Numbered from the stretch's first letter, positions 25,001 to 32,573 are shown. The stretch: 64,000 nt of DNA from Pseudomonas sp. R76 (GCF_009834565.1 NZ_CP019428.1:1860001-1924000); one strand, 5' to 3'. Translations and numbers: made by a program. Notes: generated by a model not told the origin, from the letters alone.

Positions 25001-25690
25001 CACGGAACAGTCGCGCACACCGAGGGCGATGACGTCGCCCGCGCCGTCGCCGAACACCTGCACTTCGAGGTGGCGAGCGTGCTCGATGTACTTCTCGATA
25101 AACACACCGGCGTCGCTGAAATTGTTCTGCCCCAGGCGTTTGACCGCCTCGAACGACTCGCTCAATTCGGCCGCGCTGCGGCACACGCGCATGCCGATGC
25201 CGCCACCGCCGGCAGTGCTTTTGAGCATCACCGGGTAGCTCAGCGTGTCAGCGGCCAACAACGCAGCGTCGAGGCTGTCGAGCAGTTCAGTGCCTTCCAG
25301 TAAGGGAATATGGTGGTGCTTGGCCAAGGCGCGCGCGGTGTGTTTGAGGCCGAACACACGCAGCTGTTCGGGCGTCGGCCCGACGAAGGCGATACCGGCG
25401 CTTTCACAGGCTTCGGCAAAGGCGGCGTTTTCCGAGAGAAAGCCGTAGCCGGGGTGGATGGCCGTGGCGCCACAGGCCTTGGCGGTGGCGAGGATTTTTT
25501 CCACCGCCAGGTAGGTGCCGGCTGCCGCGCCTTCACCGAGGCTGTAGGCTTCATCAGCTTGCTGGATATGCAGGCTGGCCGCGTCGGCTTCGGCGTACAC
25601 GGCGATGCCCTTGACGTGCAGCTCACGCAACGTGCGCAGGATGCGGCAGGCGATGGCGCCACGGTTGGCGATCAACAGTTTTTCGAACAT
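22067..25690 (-). CDS. biotin-dependent guanidine/urea carboxylase
   Basis: A 1207-residue ATP- and biotin-dependent carboxylase. Domains in order: biotin carboxylase (1 to about 450; KSTAGGGGIGMRVC ATP-grasp loop, EVNTRLQVEHGVTE), carboxyltransferase half A/AHS2 (about 465-755), half B/AHS1 (about 795-1010) and a C-terminal biotinyl domain with Lys1171 in ILESMKMEIPV. Such proteins were named urea carboxylase. With a ykkC riboswitch and two DUF1989 genes in the operon, the family's established physiological substrate is guanidine, giving carboxyguanidine. I place the start at the ATG at 25690 (MFEKLLIANRGAIACRILRT). Residues about 758-791 are encoded by a REP pair lying in the linker between AHS2 and AHS1, an insertion absent from typical homologues. 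Confidence 0.92.
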   Translation of the reverse strand: MFEKLLIANRGAIACRILRTLRELHVKGIAVYAEADAASLHIQQADEAYSLGEGAAAGTYLAVEKILATAKACGATAIHPGYGFLSENAAFAEACESAGIAFVGPTPEQLRVFGLKHTARALAKHHHIPLLEGTELLDSLDAALLAADTLSYPVMLKSTAGGGGIGMRVCRSAAELSESFEAVKRLGQNNFSDAGVFIEKYIEHARHLEVQVFGDGAGDVIALGVRDCSVQRRNQKVLEETPAPNLPDGMAEALCAAAITLAKAVNYRSAGTVEFIFDSADGRFYFLEVNTRLQVEHGVTEQVWGVDLVRWMVQLAAGEMPPLNTLDLNPHGHAIQARLYAEDPGKDFQPSPGLLTRVDFPVADGLRIDTWVEAGCEIAPYFDPMIAKLIRWAPTREQARLGLHQALSDSQLYGVETNRDYLRQILLAPPFASGRPWTRCLEDLVYSANTFEVLSAGTQTSVQDYPGRLGYWAVGVPPSGPMDSRALRLGNRLLGNSDGAAALEITMSGPLLRFNCAAVIAVTGAEIPLLLNDQAVAMNTALLIEPGAVLSLGTLAGSGARSYLCLRGGLQVPDYLGSKSTFTLGQFGGHGGRALRAGDVLHVLPLADASAGQQLIAEPLTDVRTLRVIYGPHGAPEYFLPEYIDTFFATQWEVHFNSSRTGVRLIGPKPAWARTDGGEAGLHPSNIHDNPYAIGAVDFTGDMPVILGPDGPSLGGFVCPVTVIEADLWQLGQLKAGDKIRFEPIDLKTARDLALKWDQMWEPGLPAMQATRSVSQTEVMHSRASPLPHLIESPVVLDIGQDDTRLVARLAGDTHLLLEIGAPELDLVLRFRAHALMQALQTRALQGVIDLTPGIRSLQIHYQPEQLPLADLLPLITTQWAAVCATQNLQVPSRIVHLPLSWDDPACQLAIEKYMTTVRKDAPWCPSNLEFIRRINDLANLDEVRHTVFDASYLVMGLGDVYLGAPVATPLDPRHRLVTTKYNPARTWTAENSVGIGGAYLCVYGMEGPGGYQFVGRTLQMWNRYREVAAFDGKPWLLRFFDQIRFYPVSADELVQIRRDFPLGRFELSIEHSQLNLADYQAFLAREASSIGAFREHQQHAFNAERERWIASGQAHYDSEELAAPLGEDTPLLANEVSVDSPIAGNLWQVQVATGERVAAGDVLVILESMKMEIPVVAPFAGTVREIPVQPGSGIGAGQRVVVLERD
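23319..23418. repeat. REP pair inside the carboxylase coding sequence
   Basis: ATCAAATGTGGGAGC at the left and GCTCCCACATTTGAT at the right are perfect inverted ends of a 100-bp element. It contains two facing REP cores and an inner CTCGGT/ACCGAG dyad. It is translated in frame as part of the carboxylase, giving WEPGLPAM and SRASPLPHL peptides. Confidence 0.92.
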
Positions 25691-25756
25691 GGCAAAACCC
25701 TGCGGGCCGTCCCGCAAAAGGATAAACACTGCGGTCGTCCGGAGTGCATGCGGTCA

Positions 25757-25848
25757 GTGTGGGAGCCGGGCTTGCCCGCGATGGCGGTGGGTCAGTTAAC
25801 CCACTTTTAGCTGCTAGGCCGCTATCGCAGGCAAGCCAGCTCCCACAA
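25757..25848. repeat. REP pair
   Basis: Facing REP cores (GTGTGGGAGCCGGGCTTGCC and GCAGGCAAGCCAGCTCCCAC) lie between the carboxylase and DUF1989 genes of the guanidine operon. Such an element can stabilise or attenuate the polycistronic mRNA at this point. Confidence 0.85.
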
Positions 25849-25929
25849 TTGATCTCTATTGTTTGTGCAGGCACTGCCCGGCGCGGGCTTGGCACAGGGC
25901 GAACAACCACTTACGCAACCGTTTCATTT

Positions 25930-26559
25930 TCAGTTCCATACCAGTAACTCCGCAGGGGTCGGGTTGTAGGCGTTGCACGGGTTGTTCAGTTGCGGGCAGT
26001 TGGAGATCAGCACGATCACGTCCATCTCTGCGCGCAAATCGACGTATTTGCCAGGGGCGGAAATGCCGTCTTCAAAGGTCAGCCCGCCATCGGCGGTGAC
26101 CGGCACGTTCATGAAGAAATTGATGTTCGGCCCGATGTCGCCTTTGCCCAGGCGCCCGTCGTGGGCGCAGGCGCGCAGGTAGTTGTCGCGGCAGCTGTGC
26201 ATGTAGCGTTTTTCCAGGGCGTAGCGCACGGTGTTGCTCTCTTGGGCGCAGGCGCCGCCGAGGGTGTCGTGGCGCCCGCAGGTGTCTTCCACGATGGTCA
26301 GCATCGGTTGGCCGAGGTTGGAATACAGCACGCTGCCGGTGCTCAGGTACACGCGGTTTTGCCGACGCAAGGTGCGCTGCACGTCGTAGCGTTCCTTGGG
26401 GTTTTGGCGGCTGTAGAACAGGGTGTCGACGGCCTGGTTGCCCTCAAGGTCGAGGATGCGCAGGGTCTGGCCGGCCTTGACCTCCATCAGCCACGGCTCG
26501 CCGGCGGGAATGGTCGCGCGGTACACCGCGGCGTCGGGTTGTTTAAGTGCGATAGACAT
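25930..26559 (-). CDS. DUF1989 protein, carboxyguanidine deiminase subunit (CgdAB family; former UAAP2)
   Basis: A 209-residue DUF1989 protein of the urea-carboxylase-associated type. Conserved segments are [39 protein letters not shown] with the conserved Cys/His, and [10 protein letters not shown]. Pairs of these proteins form the heteromeric carboxyguanidine deiminase CgdAB, which converts carboxyguanidine to allophanate plus ammonia. It starts 9 bp after the paralogue's stop in the same operon. The two paralogues are clearly distinct in sequence; I cannot say which is the A or B subunit. Confidence 0.9.
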   Translation of the reverse strand: MSIALKQPDAAVYRATIPAGEPWLMEVKAGQTLRILDLEGNQAVDTLFYSRQNPKERYDVQRTLRRQNRVYLSTGSVLYSNLGQPMLTIVEDTCGRHDTLGGACAQESNTVRYALEKRYMHSCRDNYLRACAHDGRLGKGDIGPNINFFMNVPVTADGGLTFEDGISAPGKYVDLRAEMDVIVLISNCPQLNNPCNAYNPTPAELLVWN

Positions 26560-26568
26560 GGCAGCTCC

Positions 26569-27294
26569 TCAGGCGAACAAGCGGTCGGTGTTGATAAAGC
26601 CGCGCTCGTTTTCCGGGCGCGACGTGCGGCAGTGTTCGGCGACGCTGGGGTCGGCGTTCATCCAGCTCAGTTTCAGCGGTTGCGGGGCGTAGTTCGGGTT
26701 GGGGTCCATCGGGTGTTGCAGGGCGGTGAGCACCACCAGCGTGTCCATCGGCGCGTAGAGTTCGATGTAGTCACCGGCCTTGGAATTGCCTGGTTCAAAG
26801 TGCAAACCACCGTCGCCATCGACGCTGACCCGGCTGAACAGGTTGAGGGTCATCAGCAGGTCGGAGAGCCCCAGGCCCCACTTGCCGAGTTCCACCAGCA
26901 GGTTGTCGGTGCCGTTGCGGAAAAAGCCGTTGCGCAGTTCCTGATAGCGCCCCTGGCCGTACTTTTCGGCCACCTCGGCGGCACACAACACGCCGCCGAT
27001 GCTGTCGCTCCAGCCGCAGGTGTCGGCGGTGATGGCGGCCAGTACGCGGCCCATGTCCGAGTACAGGCAATGGCCGCGGGTGAGCTTGGCGGTGTGTTGG
27101 CATTTGAGGCTGTCGGGCAGGTTCAGGCGCTCGGTTTTTTCATTGGCATTGAGCAAGGTCAGGCTGACATTGGCGCCGCCGCGAATGTCGGTGAGGCGCA
27201 GCAGTTGGCCGCGCTTGAGCACGAAGGAACGGTGGCCGCCGCCGGGCAGCATTTCTACGGCGAATGGCGGGAACAGTTGAGTCGAATCGTTCAT
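26569..27294 (-). CDS. DUF1989 protein, carboxyguanidine deiminase subunit (CgdAB family; former UAAP1)
   Basis: A 241-residue DUF1989 paralogue, longer at both ends. Key segments are GQLLRLTDIRGGANVSLTLL, AITADTCGWSDSIGGVLCAA and DLLMTLNLFSRVSVDGDGGL. The ATG at 27294 overlaps the ABC ATPase stop (ATGA), tying the enzyme to the importer. With the following paralogue it should form carboxyguanidine deiminase. The metal-binding cysteines and histidines of DUF1989 are conserved in the TCGW region. Confidence 0.9.
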   Translation of the reverse strand: MNDSTQLFPPFAVEMLPGGGHRSFVLKRGQLLRLTDIRGGANVSLTLLNANEKTERLNLPDSLKCQHTAKLTRGHCLYSDMGRVLAAITADTCGWSDSIGGVLCAAEVAEKYGQGRYQELRNGFFRNGTDNLLVELGKWGLGLSDLLMTLNLFSRVSVDGDGGLHFEPGNSKAGDYIELYAPMDTLVVLTALQHPMDPNPNYAPQPLKLSWMNADPSVAEHCRTSRPENERGFINTDRLFA

Positions 27295-28055
27295 TGGGCA
27301 GAGGCTCCAAGTTCGGCGGCGAGCGCTTTGCGGCGCGCGCTGTTCAAAGGGATGTCGTAGGTGATACGGGCGCCATAGGCGCCGGGGGCGTGGGGATCGA
27401 CGCGGACTTTGTCGAAGACCAGCAAGCGTGTGCCGAGGCTGAAACCTTCGCTGAGGTCGTGGGTGACCATGAACACCGTCAGCCGGGTTTCGCGCCATAG
27501 CTCCAGTAACAGCTGGTGCATATCTTTGCGAATGCCCGGGTCGAGGGCGCCGAAGGGTTCGTCCAGCAGCAATACGCGCGGTTTCATGATCAGCGCCTGG
27601 GCGATGGCCAGGCGTTGTTGCATGCCGCCCGAAAGTTGCGCCGGGTATTTGTCCAGGGCGTGGCCGAGGCCGACCTTGAGCAGCAACGCCGCCGCCTGTT
27701 CCCGGGCCTGCTGTTTGGCCTTGCCGAACAGCCGGCCGAGCCAGGGCGCACGTGGCAATTCCAGGCCCAGGGCGACGTTGTCGAGTACGGTCAAATGCGG
27801 GAACACCGAGTAGCGCTGGAACACCACGCCACGGCTGGCATCCGGCTCGGCGGCGAGCGCTTGGCCGTCCAGCAGGATTTGGCCTTTGCTCGCGGTTTCC
27901 TGGCCCAGCAGCAGGCGCAGGAAGGTGGATTTACCGCAACCGGAGGTGCCGACCAGGGTGCAAAACTCGCCCTCGTCGACGTGCAGGTTAAGGCCTTCCA
28001 ACACCACTTGGTCGCCGTAGCGCTGCCACACATTGTTGACGCTGATAAAGCTCAT
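27291..28055 (-). CDS. ABC transporter ATP-binding protein (guanidine/urea operon)
   Basis: A 254-residue ATPase of the nitrate/taurine (SsuB/TauB) class. The Walker A is GTSGCGKST, Q-loop VVFQRYSVFP, signature LSGGMQQRLAIAQAL, Walker B RVLLLDEPFGALD and H-loop FMVTHDL. It starts at 28055 and overlaps the permease stop by 4 bp. It would power import of guanidine or a related compound together with the permease and binding protein. Confidence 0.93.
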   Translation of the reverse strand: MSFISVNNVWQRYGDQVVLEGLNLHVDEGEFCTLVGTSGCGKSTFLRLLLGQETASKGQILLDGQALAAEPDASRGVVFQRYSVFPHLTVLDNVALGLELPRAPWLGRLFGKAKQQAREQAAALLLKVGLGHALDKYPAQLSGGMQQRLAIAQALIMKPRVLLLDEPFGALDPGIRKDMHQLLLELWRETRLTVFMVTHDLSEGFSLGTRLLVFDKVRVDPHAPGAYGARITYDIPLNSARRKALAAELGASAQ

Positions 28056-28867
28056 GCGCGCGCTCCTTCGTACCAGGGGAACGCACGGCGGGTGAGGGTT
28101 TTCAGGCCCCAATCCATCAGCCAGGCGAGCAGGGTGATCCACACCACGTAGGGCAAGATCACATCCATCGCCAGGTAGCGGCGCACCAGGAAAATCCGGT
28201 AGCCCAAACCGTCGGTGGAGGCGATGGCTTCGGCGGCGATCAGGAACAACCACGCCGAGCCGAGCATCAGCCGCAGCGAGATCAGCAGGCGCGGCAGCAA
28301 TTGCGGCAGCACCACACGCAGCATCAGCGTCCAGGTGGAGGCGCCGAGGGTCTGCGCCTTGACCAGCAGCTCGACGGGAATTTCCCGCGCGCGCTGCTCC
28401 AGATCGCGCGCCAGGGCCGGGGTGATGCCGATGACGATCAGCATCACCTTGGACAATTCCCCCAGCCCGAACACGATGAACAGAATCGGCAGGACCGCCA
28501 GCGGCGGCACCATCGACAGCACGGTCAGCAGCGGCGAAAGCGGCGCGCCAAATAGCGGCAGCGTGCCGGCGGCAATCCCCAGGCACAGGCCGGCGATGGC
28601 GCTGATGCCTAAGCCGATGGCCAGGCGGCGCAGGCTTGACGCGCTGTCTTGCCACAGCACGTATTCGCCGGTACGGGTGTCGGCGCTGAACGCCAGGCGC
28701 TTTATGGCGTCGCCCATTTGCATGGCGCTGGGCAGCAGCTTGTCGTTGGGGTTTTCCGCCAGACGCTCCGCCGAGCCTACAAAGTAGGCGAACAGCAGCA
28801 ACGCGAACGGCAGGATCACCAATAACAGGCGGCTTGAGCGTTCCGGGTGACGGTTGATCAGGCGCAT
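28052..28867 (-). CDS. ABC transporter permease (guanidine/urea operon)
   Basis: A 271-residue inner-membrane protein of the SsuC/TauC type with about six helices. The EAA loop that contacts the ATPase is LLVKAQTLGASTWTLMLRVV. It lies between the binding protein (12 bp upstream) and the ATPase (4-bp overlap). A second permease gene is absent, so the channel is probably a homodimer. Confidence 0.92.
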   Translation of the reverse strand: MRLINRHPERSSRLLLVILPFALLLFAYFVGSAERLAENPNDKLLPSAMQMGDAIKRLAFSADTRTGEYVLWQDSASSLRRLAIGLGISAIAGLCLGIAAGTLPLFGAPLSPLLTVLSMVPPLAVLPILFIVFGLGELSKVMLIVIGITPALARDLEQRAREIPVELLVKAQTLGASTWTLMLRVVLPQLLPRLLISLRLMLGSAWLFLIAAEAIASTDGLGYRIFLVRRYLAMDVILPYVVWITLLAWLMDWGLKTLTRRAFPWYEGARA

Positions 28868-28879
28868 GGCCGGGTCCTC

Positions 28880-29950
28880 TTACAGCGTGCCGTCGGCGGC
28901 CATCTGCACGTAGCGGGGGTCGAAGTGCAGCTTCAGGTTGGCGGTGTCGCCGCTGGTCACGCCATTGGCGAAGCTCATGCCGACGGCGCTGGTGTCCTTG
29001 GCGCCTTCGCCGAGCAGGCCGTGTTCAAACGAGAACTCGGCGACTTTGCGCATGGTCGCCGGCAACTGCGCGCTGTTGGCGAAGGCCAGGGCTTCCTTGG
29101 GCGTGGCGAACAGCTTGGTGGTGTCCAGTTGCGCCTGGAAACCCTTGAGGTCAGTGCCGGAGGCCTTGGCCATGTGTTCCAGGGCGTCGGTGCTGGCGGC
29201 GTTTTTCGCGTTCATCAGCGCCACCACTTCAAACCAGGCGCCGGTGAGGGCTTTGCCCAGCGCCGGGTTGTCTTTCAGGACCTGGGTGTTGACCACCATC
29301 ATGTCCATGATTTCGCCGGGCACTTTGCTCGAGTCGAAGACTTGCGTGACGCCAGGCTTGGCCTTGATCTCCGAGAGCATCGGGTTCCAGGTGGTGACGG
29401 CCTGCACTTGATTGGTGTTGAAGGCGGCGGCGATATCGGCGTCGGAGGTGTTGACCACTTTCAGGTCTTTTTCAGTCAGGTCGGCGGACTCCAGCGCGCG
29501 GGCCAGCAGGTAGTGGGAGACGGAGAGCTCCACCAGGTTGACGTTCATGCCCTTGAGGTCGGCCACGGTCTTGCCGGTGCCCTTGATCACCACACCGTCG
29601 TTGCCATTGGAGAAGTCGCTGACCACCAGCGCGGTGCTGTCCACGCCACCGGCGGCGGGGATGGTCAGGGCGTCCATGTTGGTCATGGTGCAGCCATCGA
29701 ACTGGCCGGCGGTGTATTGGTTGATCGATTCGACATAGTCATTGAGCTGCACCATGTCGATCTTGATGCCGTATTTCTTCGCCCATTTGTCGAGGATGCC
29801 TTGGCTGCCGGCATACTCCCACGGCATCCAGCCGGCGTAGATGGTCCAGCACACACTGAAGTGGTCTTTGGCGGCGGCGGCTTGGGTCTGGACGCTCAAC
29901 ACGGCGGCGAAGGCGGCGGCGAGCAAGGCGGGTAAACGCGGTAGTTGCAT
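28880..29950 (-). CDS. ABC transporter substrate-binding protein (first gene of guanidine operon)
   Basis: A 356-residue periplasmic protein with a signal peptide (LLAAAFAAVLSVQTQAAA). The binding domain is of the NMT1/TauA type (FSVCWTIYAGWMPWEYAGSQ; TNMDALTIPAAGGVDSTALV). Being first behind the guanidine riboswitch, its ligand is most likely guanidine, though urea or related compounds are possible. The Shine-Dalgarno TGGAG, eight bases before the ATG, is part of a 10-nt segment complementary to the riboswitch. Confidence 0.92.
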   Translation of the reverse strand: MQLPRLPALLAAAFAAVLSVQTQAAAAKDHFSVCWTIYAGWMPWEYAGSQGILDKWAKKYGIKIDMVQLNDYVESINQYTAGQFDGCTMTNMDALTIPAAGGVDSTALVVSDFSNGNDGVVIKGTGKTVADLKGMNVNLVELSVSHYLLARALESADLTEKDLKVVNTSDADIAAAFNTNQVQAVTTWNPMLSEIKAKPGVTQVFDSSKVPGEIMDMMVVNTQVLKDNPALGKALTGAWFEVVALMNAKNAASTDALEHMAKASGTDLKGFQAQLDTTKLFATPKEALAFANSAQLPATMRKVAEFSFEHGLLGEGAKDTSAVGMSFANGVTSGDTANLKLHFDPRYVQMAADGTL

Positions 29951-29957
29951 GGGGTTT

Positions 29958-29967
29958 CTCCAGTTGA
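29958..29967 (-). promoter_or_regulatory. Shine-Dalgarno segment complementary to riboswitch hairpin
   Basis: The mRNA reads UCAACUGGAG here, which includes the GGAG ribosome site of the binding-protein gene. The segment from 30052 down to 30043 reads CUCCAGUUGA, its exact reverse complement over 10 nt. In the aptamer that segment forms the 3-prime side and loop of the hairpin ACCUC-CAGUU-GAGGU. Folding of the ligand-bound aptamer would therefore free the ribosome site. Confidence 0.6.
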
Positions 29968-30012
29968 TCGTGGGCGGGCAGGGAGCAACGCGGCACCGTG
30001 AACGGTGGCTTG

Positions 30013-30102
30013 TCTCCCGGGCTTTTATCCCGCCGTGTAACCTCAACTGGAGGTCGCCAACTCTCGGACCAGCCACTCGCGTCAAGCGAGCCGGAACCCT
30101 AG
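30013..30102 (-). promoter_or_regulatory. guanidine-I riboswitch (ykkC class)
   Basis: On the minus strand the leader reads CTAGGGTTCCG (30102-30092), TGGTCCGAGAG (30071-30061), a variable hairpin ACCTC-CAGTT-GAGGT, then ACACGGCGGGATAAAAGCCC and GGGAGA (30038-30013). These are the signature blocks of the ykkC guanidine-I aptamer in the correct order. It lies about 60-150 nt before the first gene of an operon for uptake and breakdown of guanidine and should turn the operon on when guanidine binds. No rho-independent terminator with a T-run follows, so control is probably at translation. Confidence 0.96.
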
Positions 30103-30161
30103 TCAGCCATTGCAAATTGTGGTGCCGCGAACCTGTGATGAATCCTGCACGGGTTAGGCAA

Positions 30162-30178
30162 AGCGAGAGTCGTGCCAA
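30162..30178 (-). promoter_or_regulatory. probable sigma-54 (RpoN) promoter of the guanidine operon
   Basis: The minus strand reads TTGGCACG-N4-TCGCT, with GG and GC exactly 10 bp apart as in the -24/-12 consensus TGGCACG-N4-TTGCW (one mismatch). The start site would fall near 30151, about 50 nt before the aptamer. Sigma-54 control fits nitrogen-source use. Confidence 0.55.
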
Positions 30179-30241
30179 GTGCGCACAGGCCCGGTTTTCA
30201 GCCGGGCAGGCGGGTGGTGAGGGCGGATATCGAGGGACGAG

Positions 30242-30267
30242 TGCGCCAAGCGGGTGCGCTGGCGCAC
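30242..30267. promoter_or_regulatory. NtrC-like dyad upstream of the guanidine promoter
   Basis: TGCGCC-N5-GGTGCG (30242-30258) differs at one position per arm from the NtrC consensus TGCACC-N5-GGTGCA. It overlaps a perfect palindrome GTGCGC-TG-GCGCAC (30254-30267). The sites lie about 90-115 bp before the predicted start, a normal enhancer distance. It could instead be a hairpin at the chemoreceptor gene end. Confidence 0.4.
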
Positions 30268-30280
30268 TGCGATGAGGCGG

Positions 30281-31903
30281 TTACAGCTTGAACTTGCTGA
30301 CCAGCACGTTGAACGAGGTCGCCAGGCGTGACAGGTCCTGGCTTGAGGCATTGGTCTGGTGCGCGCCGGCGGCGGTCTGGGTCGACAGGTCCTGGATGTT
30401 GAGCAGGTTTCTGTCCACTTCGCGGGCAACCTGAGCTTGTTCTTCGGACGCGGAGGCGATCACCAGGTTGCGCTCGTTGATCTTCGTCACGCTGGCGGTG
30501 ATGCGCTGCAACGCTTGCCCGGCGTTTTGCGCCAAGGCTTGTGTGTCGTTAGCCCAACTCAAGCTTTTGTTCATGGCGGCAACGGCGTCATCGGCGCCGA
30601 CTTGAACATCACCAATCATTTTTTCAATGTCGACCGTGGAGGTTTGGGTGCGATGGGCCAAGGCCCGGACCTCGTCGGCGACCACAGCGAAACCTCGACC
30701 TTGCTCGCCCGCGCGGGCAGCTTCGATAGCCGCATTGAGTGCTAACAGGTTGGTCTGGTCTGCGATACTGCGGATGACATCAATCACCTTGCCGATTTCG
30801 CGCACCTGGTTGGCGAGGTCCGCGACCGATTGCGTCGAATCGTTGATCTCCACCACCATCGATTCCATGCCCGACACGGCCTGCTCCACTTGCTGGCGGC
30901 CTTCCTCGGCTTCGGTGGTGGCCTGATGGGACGCTTGCGATGTCGACACTGCATTGCTCGCCACTTCGTCCACTGCCGTCGTCATCTGGTTTACGGCGGT
31001 GGCGGCTTGCTGGATTTCGTCATTCTGGCGGGTCAGGCCACGGGTGCTTTCATCGGTCACCGCACTCAGTTCTTCGGCGGCCGACGCGAGCTGGTCAGCA
31101 GCGTTGGCGATCTCCACCAGGGTGCTTTTGAGGCCGCCCTGCATCTCGGACAGCGCCATCAGCAGTTGCCCGGCTTCGTCGGTGCGTTCCGTGACGATGG
31201 CGTGGGTCAGATCACCATTGGCGATGCGTTGGGCGCTTTGAACCGCTTGTGCGATAGGGCGGGTGATCAGGCGCGTGATCAGCAGACCGATGGTAATCGC
31301 AATGATGAAGGCCAGGACGATGCCGCAGATCATCCAGGTCAATGCGCTGTCGCGCAGGTCTTCGGCGGCGATCGCGCCTTCTTTGATCTGGCGGTTATTG
31401 GAGTCGATCATCACGCGGATCAGCTCGCGGGCCTGGCGGAACAGTTCATTGTTGCTGGTGTTGAGTTGCGTGCGGGCCTGTTCTGCCTGGCCGCTGTCGA
31501 GCATCGCGATGATGCGTTCGGAGTTGCTGACGTAATTTGGCCAGAGCTGGTCGAGCTTGTCGCCCGCCACTCGTTCGTCATCCTCCAGAGGCGTGGCGCG
31601 GTAGGTGGCATACGCCACCTGGCTGCGCTTGAGTTCGTTGCTGATGTCCTGACGCACACGGTCACGGTCTTGCTGGGTAACGTCGCCCTTGCTGGCATCC
31701 AGGAGTCGGTATAGGCCACGGTTGTGGGCGACCAAGCCATTGAGCGTGGCGGCGGTGTTGCTGACGGACACCAAGTTATTGGAGAAGGTCAGCTCCAAGG
31801 CGTTAGCCAGTCTAACGACACCTTTGATCCCCAATAAGCCAACGCCGAGGGTGACAAACGCACACAGAACGAACGAGAGCAGCAGTTTGGTTGAGATTTT
31901 CAT
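30281..31903 (-). CDS. methyl-accepting chemotaxis protein (4HB sensor)
   Basis: A 540-residue chemoreceptor. The first helix ([20 protein letters not shown]) leads into a four-helix-bundle periplasmic domain (about 35-190), a second membrane helix ([20 protein letters not shown]) and HAMP. A long coiled-coil signalling domain follows with the invariant hairpin [20 protein letters not shown] and [20 protein letters not shown]. The ATG at 31903 starts the membrane anchor. The ligand is unknown. It lies directly upstream of the guanidine operon in the same direction, so a nitrogen-compound ligand is possible but unproven. No C-terminal CheR-tether pentapeptide is seen. Confidence 0.93.
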   Translation of the reverse strand: MKISTKLLLSFVLCAFVTLGVGLLGIKGVVRLANALELTFSNNLVSVSNTAATLNGLVAHNRGLYRLLDASKGDVTQQDRDRVRQDISNELKRSQVAYATYRATPLEDDERVAGDKLDQLWPNYVSNSERIIAMLDSGQAEQARTQLNTSNNELFRQARELIRVMIDSNNRQIKEGAIAAEDLRDSALTWMICGIVLAFIIAITIGLLITRLITRPIAQAVQSAQRIANGDLTHAIVTERTDEAGQLLMALSEMQGGLKSTLVEIANAADQLASAAEELSAVTDESTRGLTRQNDEIQQAATAVNQMTTAVDEVASNAVSTSQASHQATTEAEEGRQQVEQAVSGMESMVVEINDSTQSVADLANQVREIGKVIDVIRSIADQTNLLALNAAIEAARAGEQGRGFAVVADEVRALAHRTQTSTVDIEKMIGDVQVGADDAVAAMNKSLSWANDTQALAQNAGQALQRITASVTKINERNLVIASASEEQAQVAREVDRNLLNIQDLSTQTAAGAHQTNASSQDLSRLATSFNVLVSKFKL

Positions 31904-32219
31904 GGCTTGGATCCGACGACAGTAAGTGGGGGCTCGCGCTAGAGCCTCCTTGCTCACGATCGAAATCACAATGACATCATCGCAATTGCGGAAGTTTCAG
32001 GGCAACTGAAATTACTTAATCGATTAAGCCAGTGTTTCTTCGGCGTTCAATGCCTGCGTGGTTGACACGGGGACACCCGCCGTCGGTACAGGTGTATCAA
32101 GCTGTTACGAAAACGCACCAGATTCGGTTTTTGATGTCAGATATTTCGTCATTCAATGAAAGACGAATGCCGCCCTTCAGCGTCGCTGAAGGTGCTCTCC
32201 AGCGGTCCAGGAGGCCGCC
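31904..32219. other. intergenic region with two dyads
   Basis: 316 bp between the divergent chemoreceptor and small-lipoprotein genes, with no credible gene. It contains a perfect 14-bp palindrome CTTAATCGATTAAG (32015-32028) and, just before it, TTTCAG-N5-CTGAAA (31995-32011). Both lie about 90-125 bp upstream of the chemoreceptor start and look like operator sites. A CCTTCAGC/GCTGAAGG hairpin sits near 32173-32192, in the lipoprotein leader. Confidence 0.55.
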
Positions 32220-32573
32220 ATGTATCGACGAATGCTTCTTAGCGCTTTGCTCGGCCTGACGCTCTCAGCCTGTGTGCCCTACTACGACGGAGGGGGCGCC
32301 ACTTACTATCGCTCCGAGGTCTACACCGCTCCCGCGCCGGCCTATTACTACGGCGGCCCGGCTTATTATCAGTACGGGCGCAGCTACTATGCGCCGCCAC
32401 CGCGTTACTACCCGGCGCCTCGGTATTACCGGCCAGCGCCCGGTTATTACCCAAGGCCCGGATACCGGCCGTACCCGAACCAGGGCTGGGGCGGTAACCG
32501 TTGGGGCAATGGTGGCGGTGGGCATAACCAGGGCGGCAACCGGGGCGGTGGCCATGGTGGTGGGCACCGTTAG
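32220..32573 (+). CDS. Tyr/Gly/Pro-rich small lipoprotein
   Basis: A 117-residue lipoprotein with signal MYRRMLLSALLGLTLSAC and lipobox cysteine at 18. The mature chain is almost all low complexity: Tyr-rich PAYYYGGPAYYQYGRSYYAP, Pro/Tyr repeats and a Gly/His/Asn-rich tail ending HGGGHR. AGGAGG before the ATG at 32220 is a strong ribosome site. No domain is recognised. Similar Tyr-rich small lipoproteins occur in many pseudomonads; the His-rich tail could bind metal. Its end overlaps the convergent hydratase gene by 4 bp. Confidence 0.8.
   Translation: MYRRMLLSALLGLTLSACVPYYDGGGATYYRSEVYTAPAPAYYYGGPAYYQYGRSYYAPPPRYYPAPRYYRPAPGYYPRPGYRPYPNQGWGGNRWGNGGGGHNQGGNRGGGHGGGHR

Noticed and set aside
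25990..27360. Long plus-strand open frame (456 codons) across the two DUF1989 genes
   Set aside because: Antisense shadow of two well-conserved minus-strand genes; composition rich in Val, Gly and Ala with no recognisable domain.
29994..30007. Riboswitch terminator hairpin CACCGT/ACGGTG
   Set aside because: Only 6 bp and no following T-run, so it is unlikely to stop transcription; the ribosome-site pairing explains control better.
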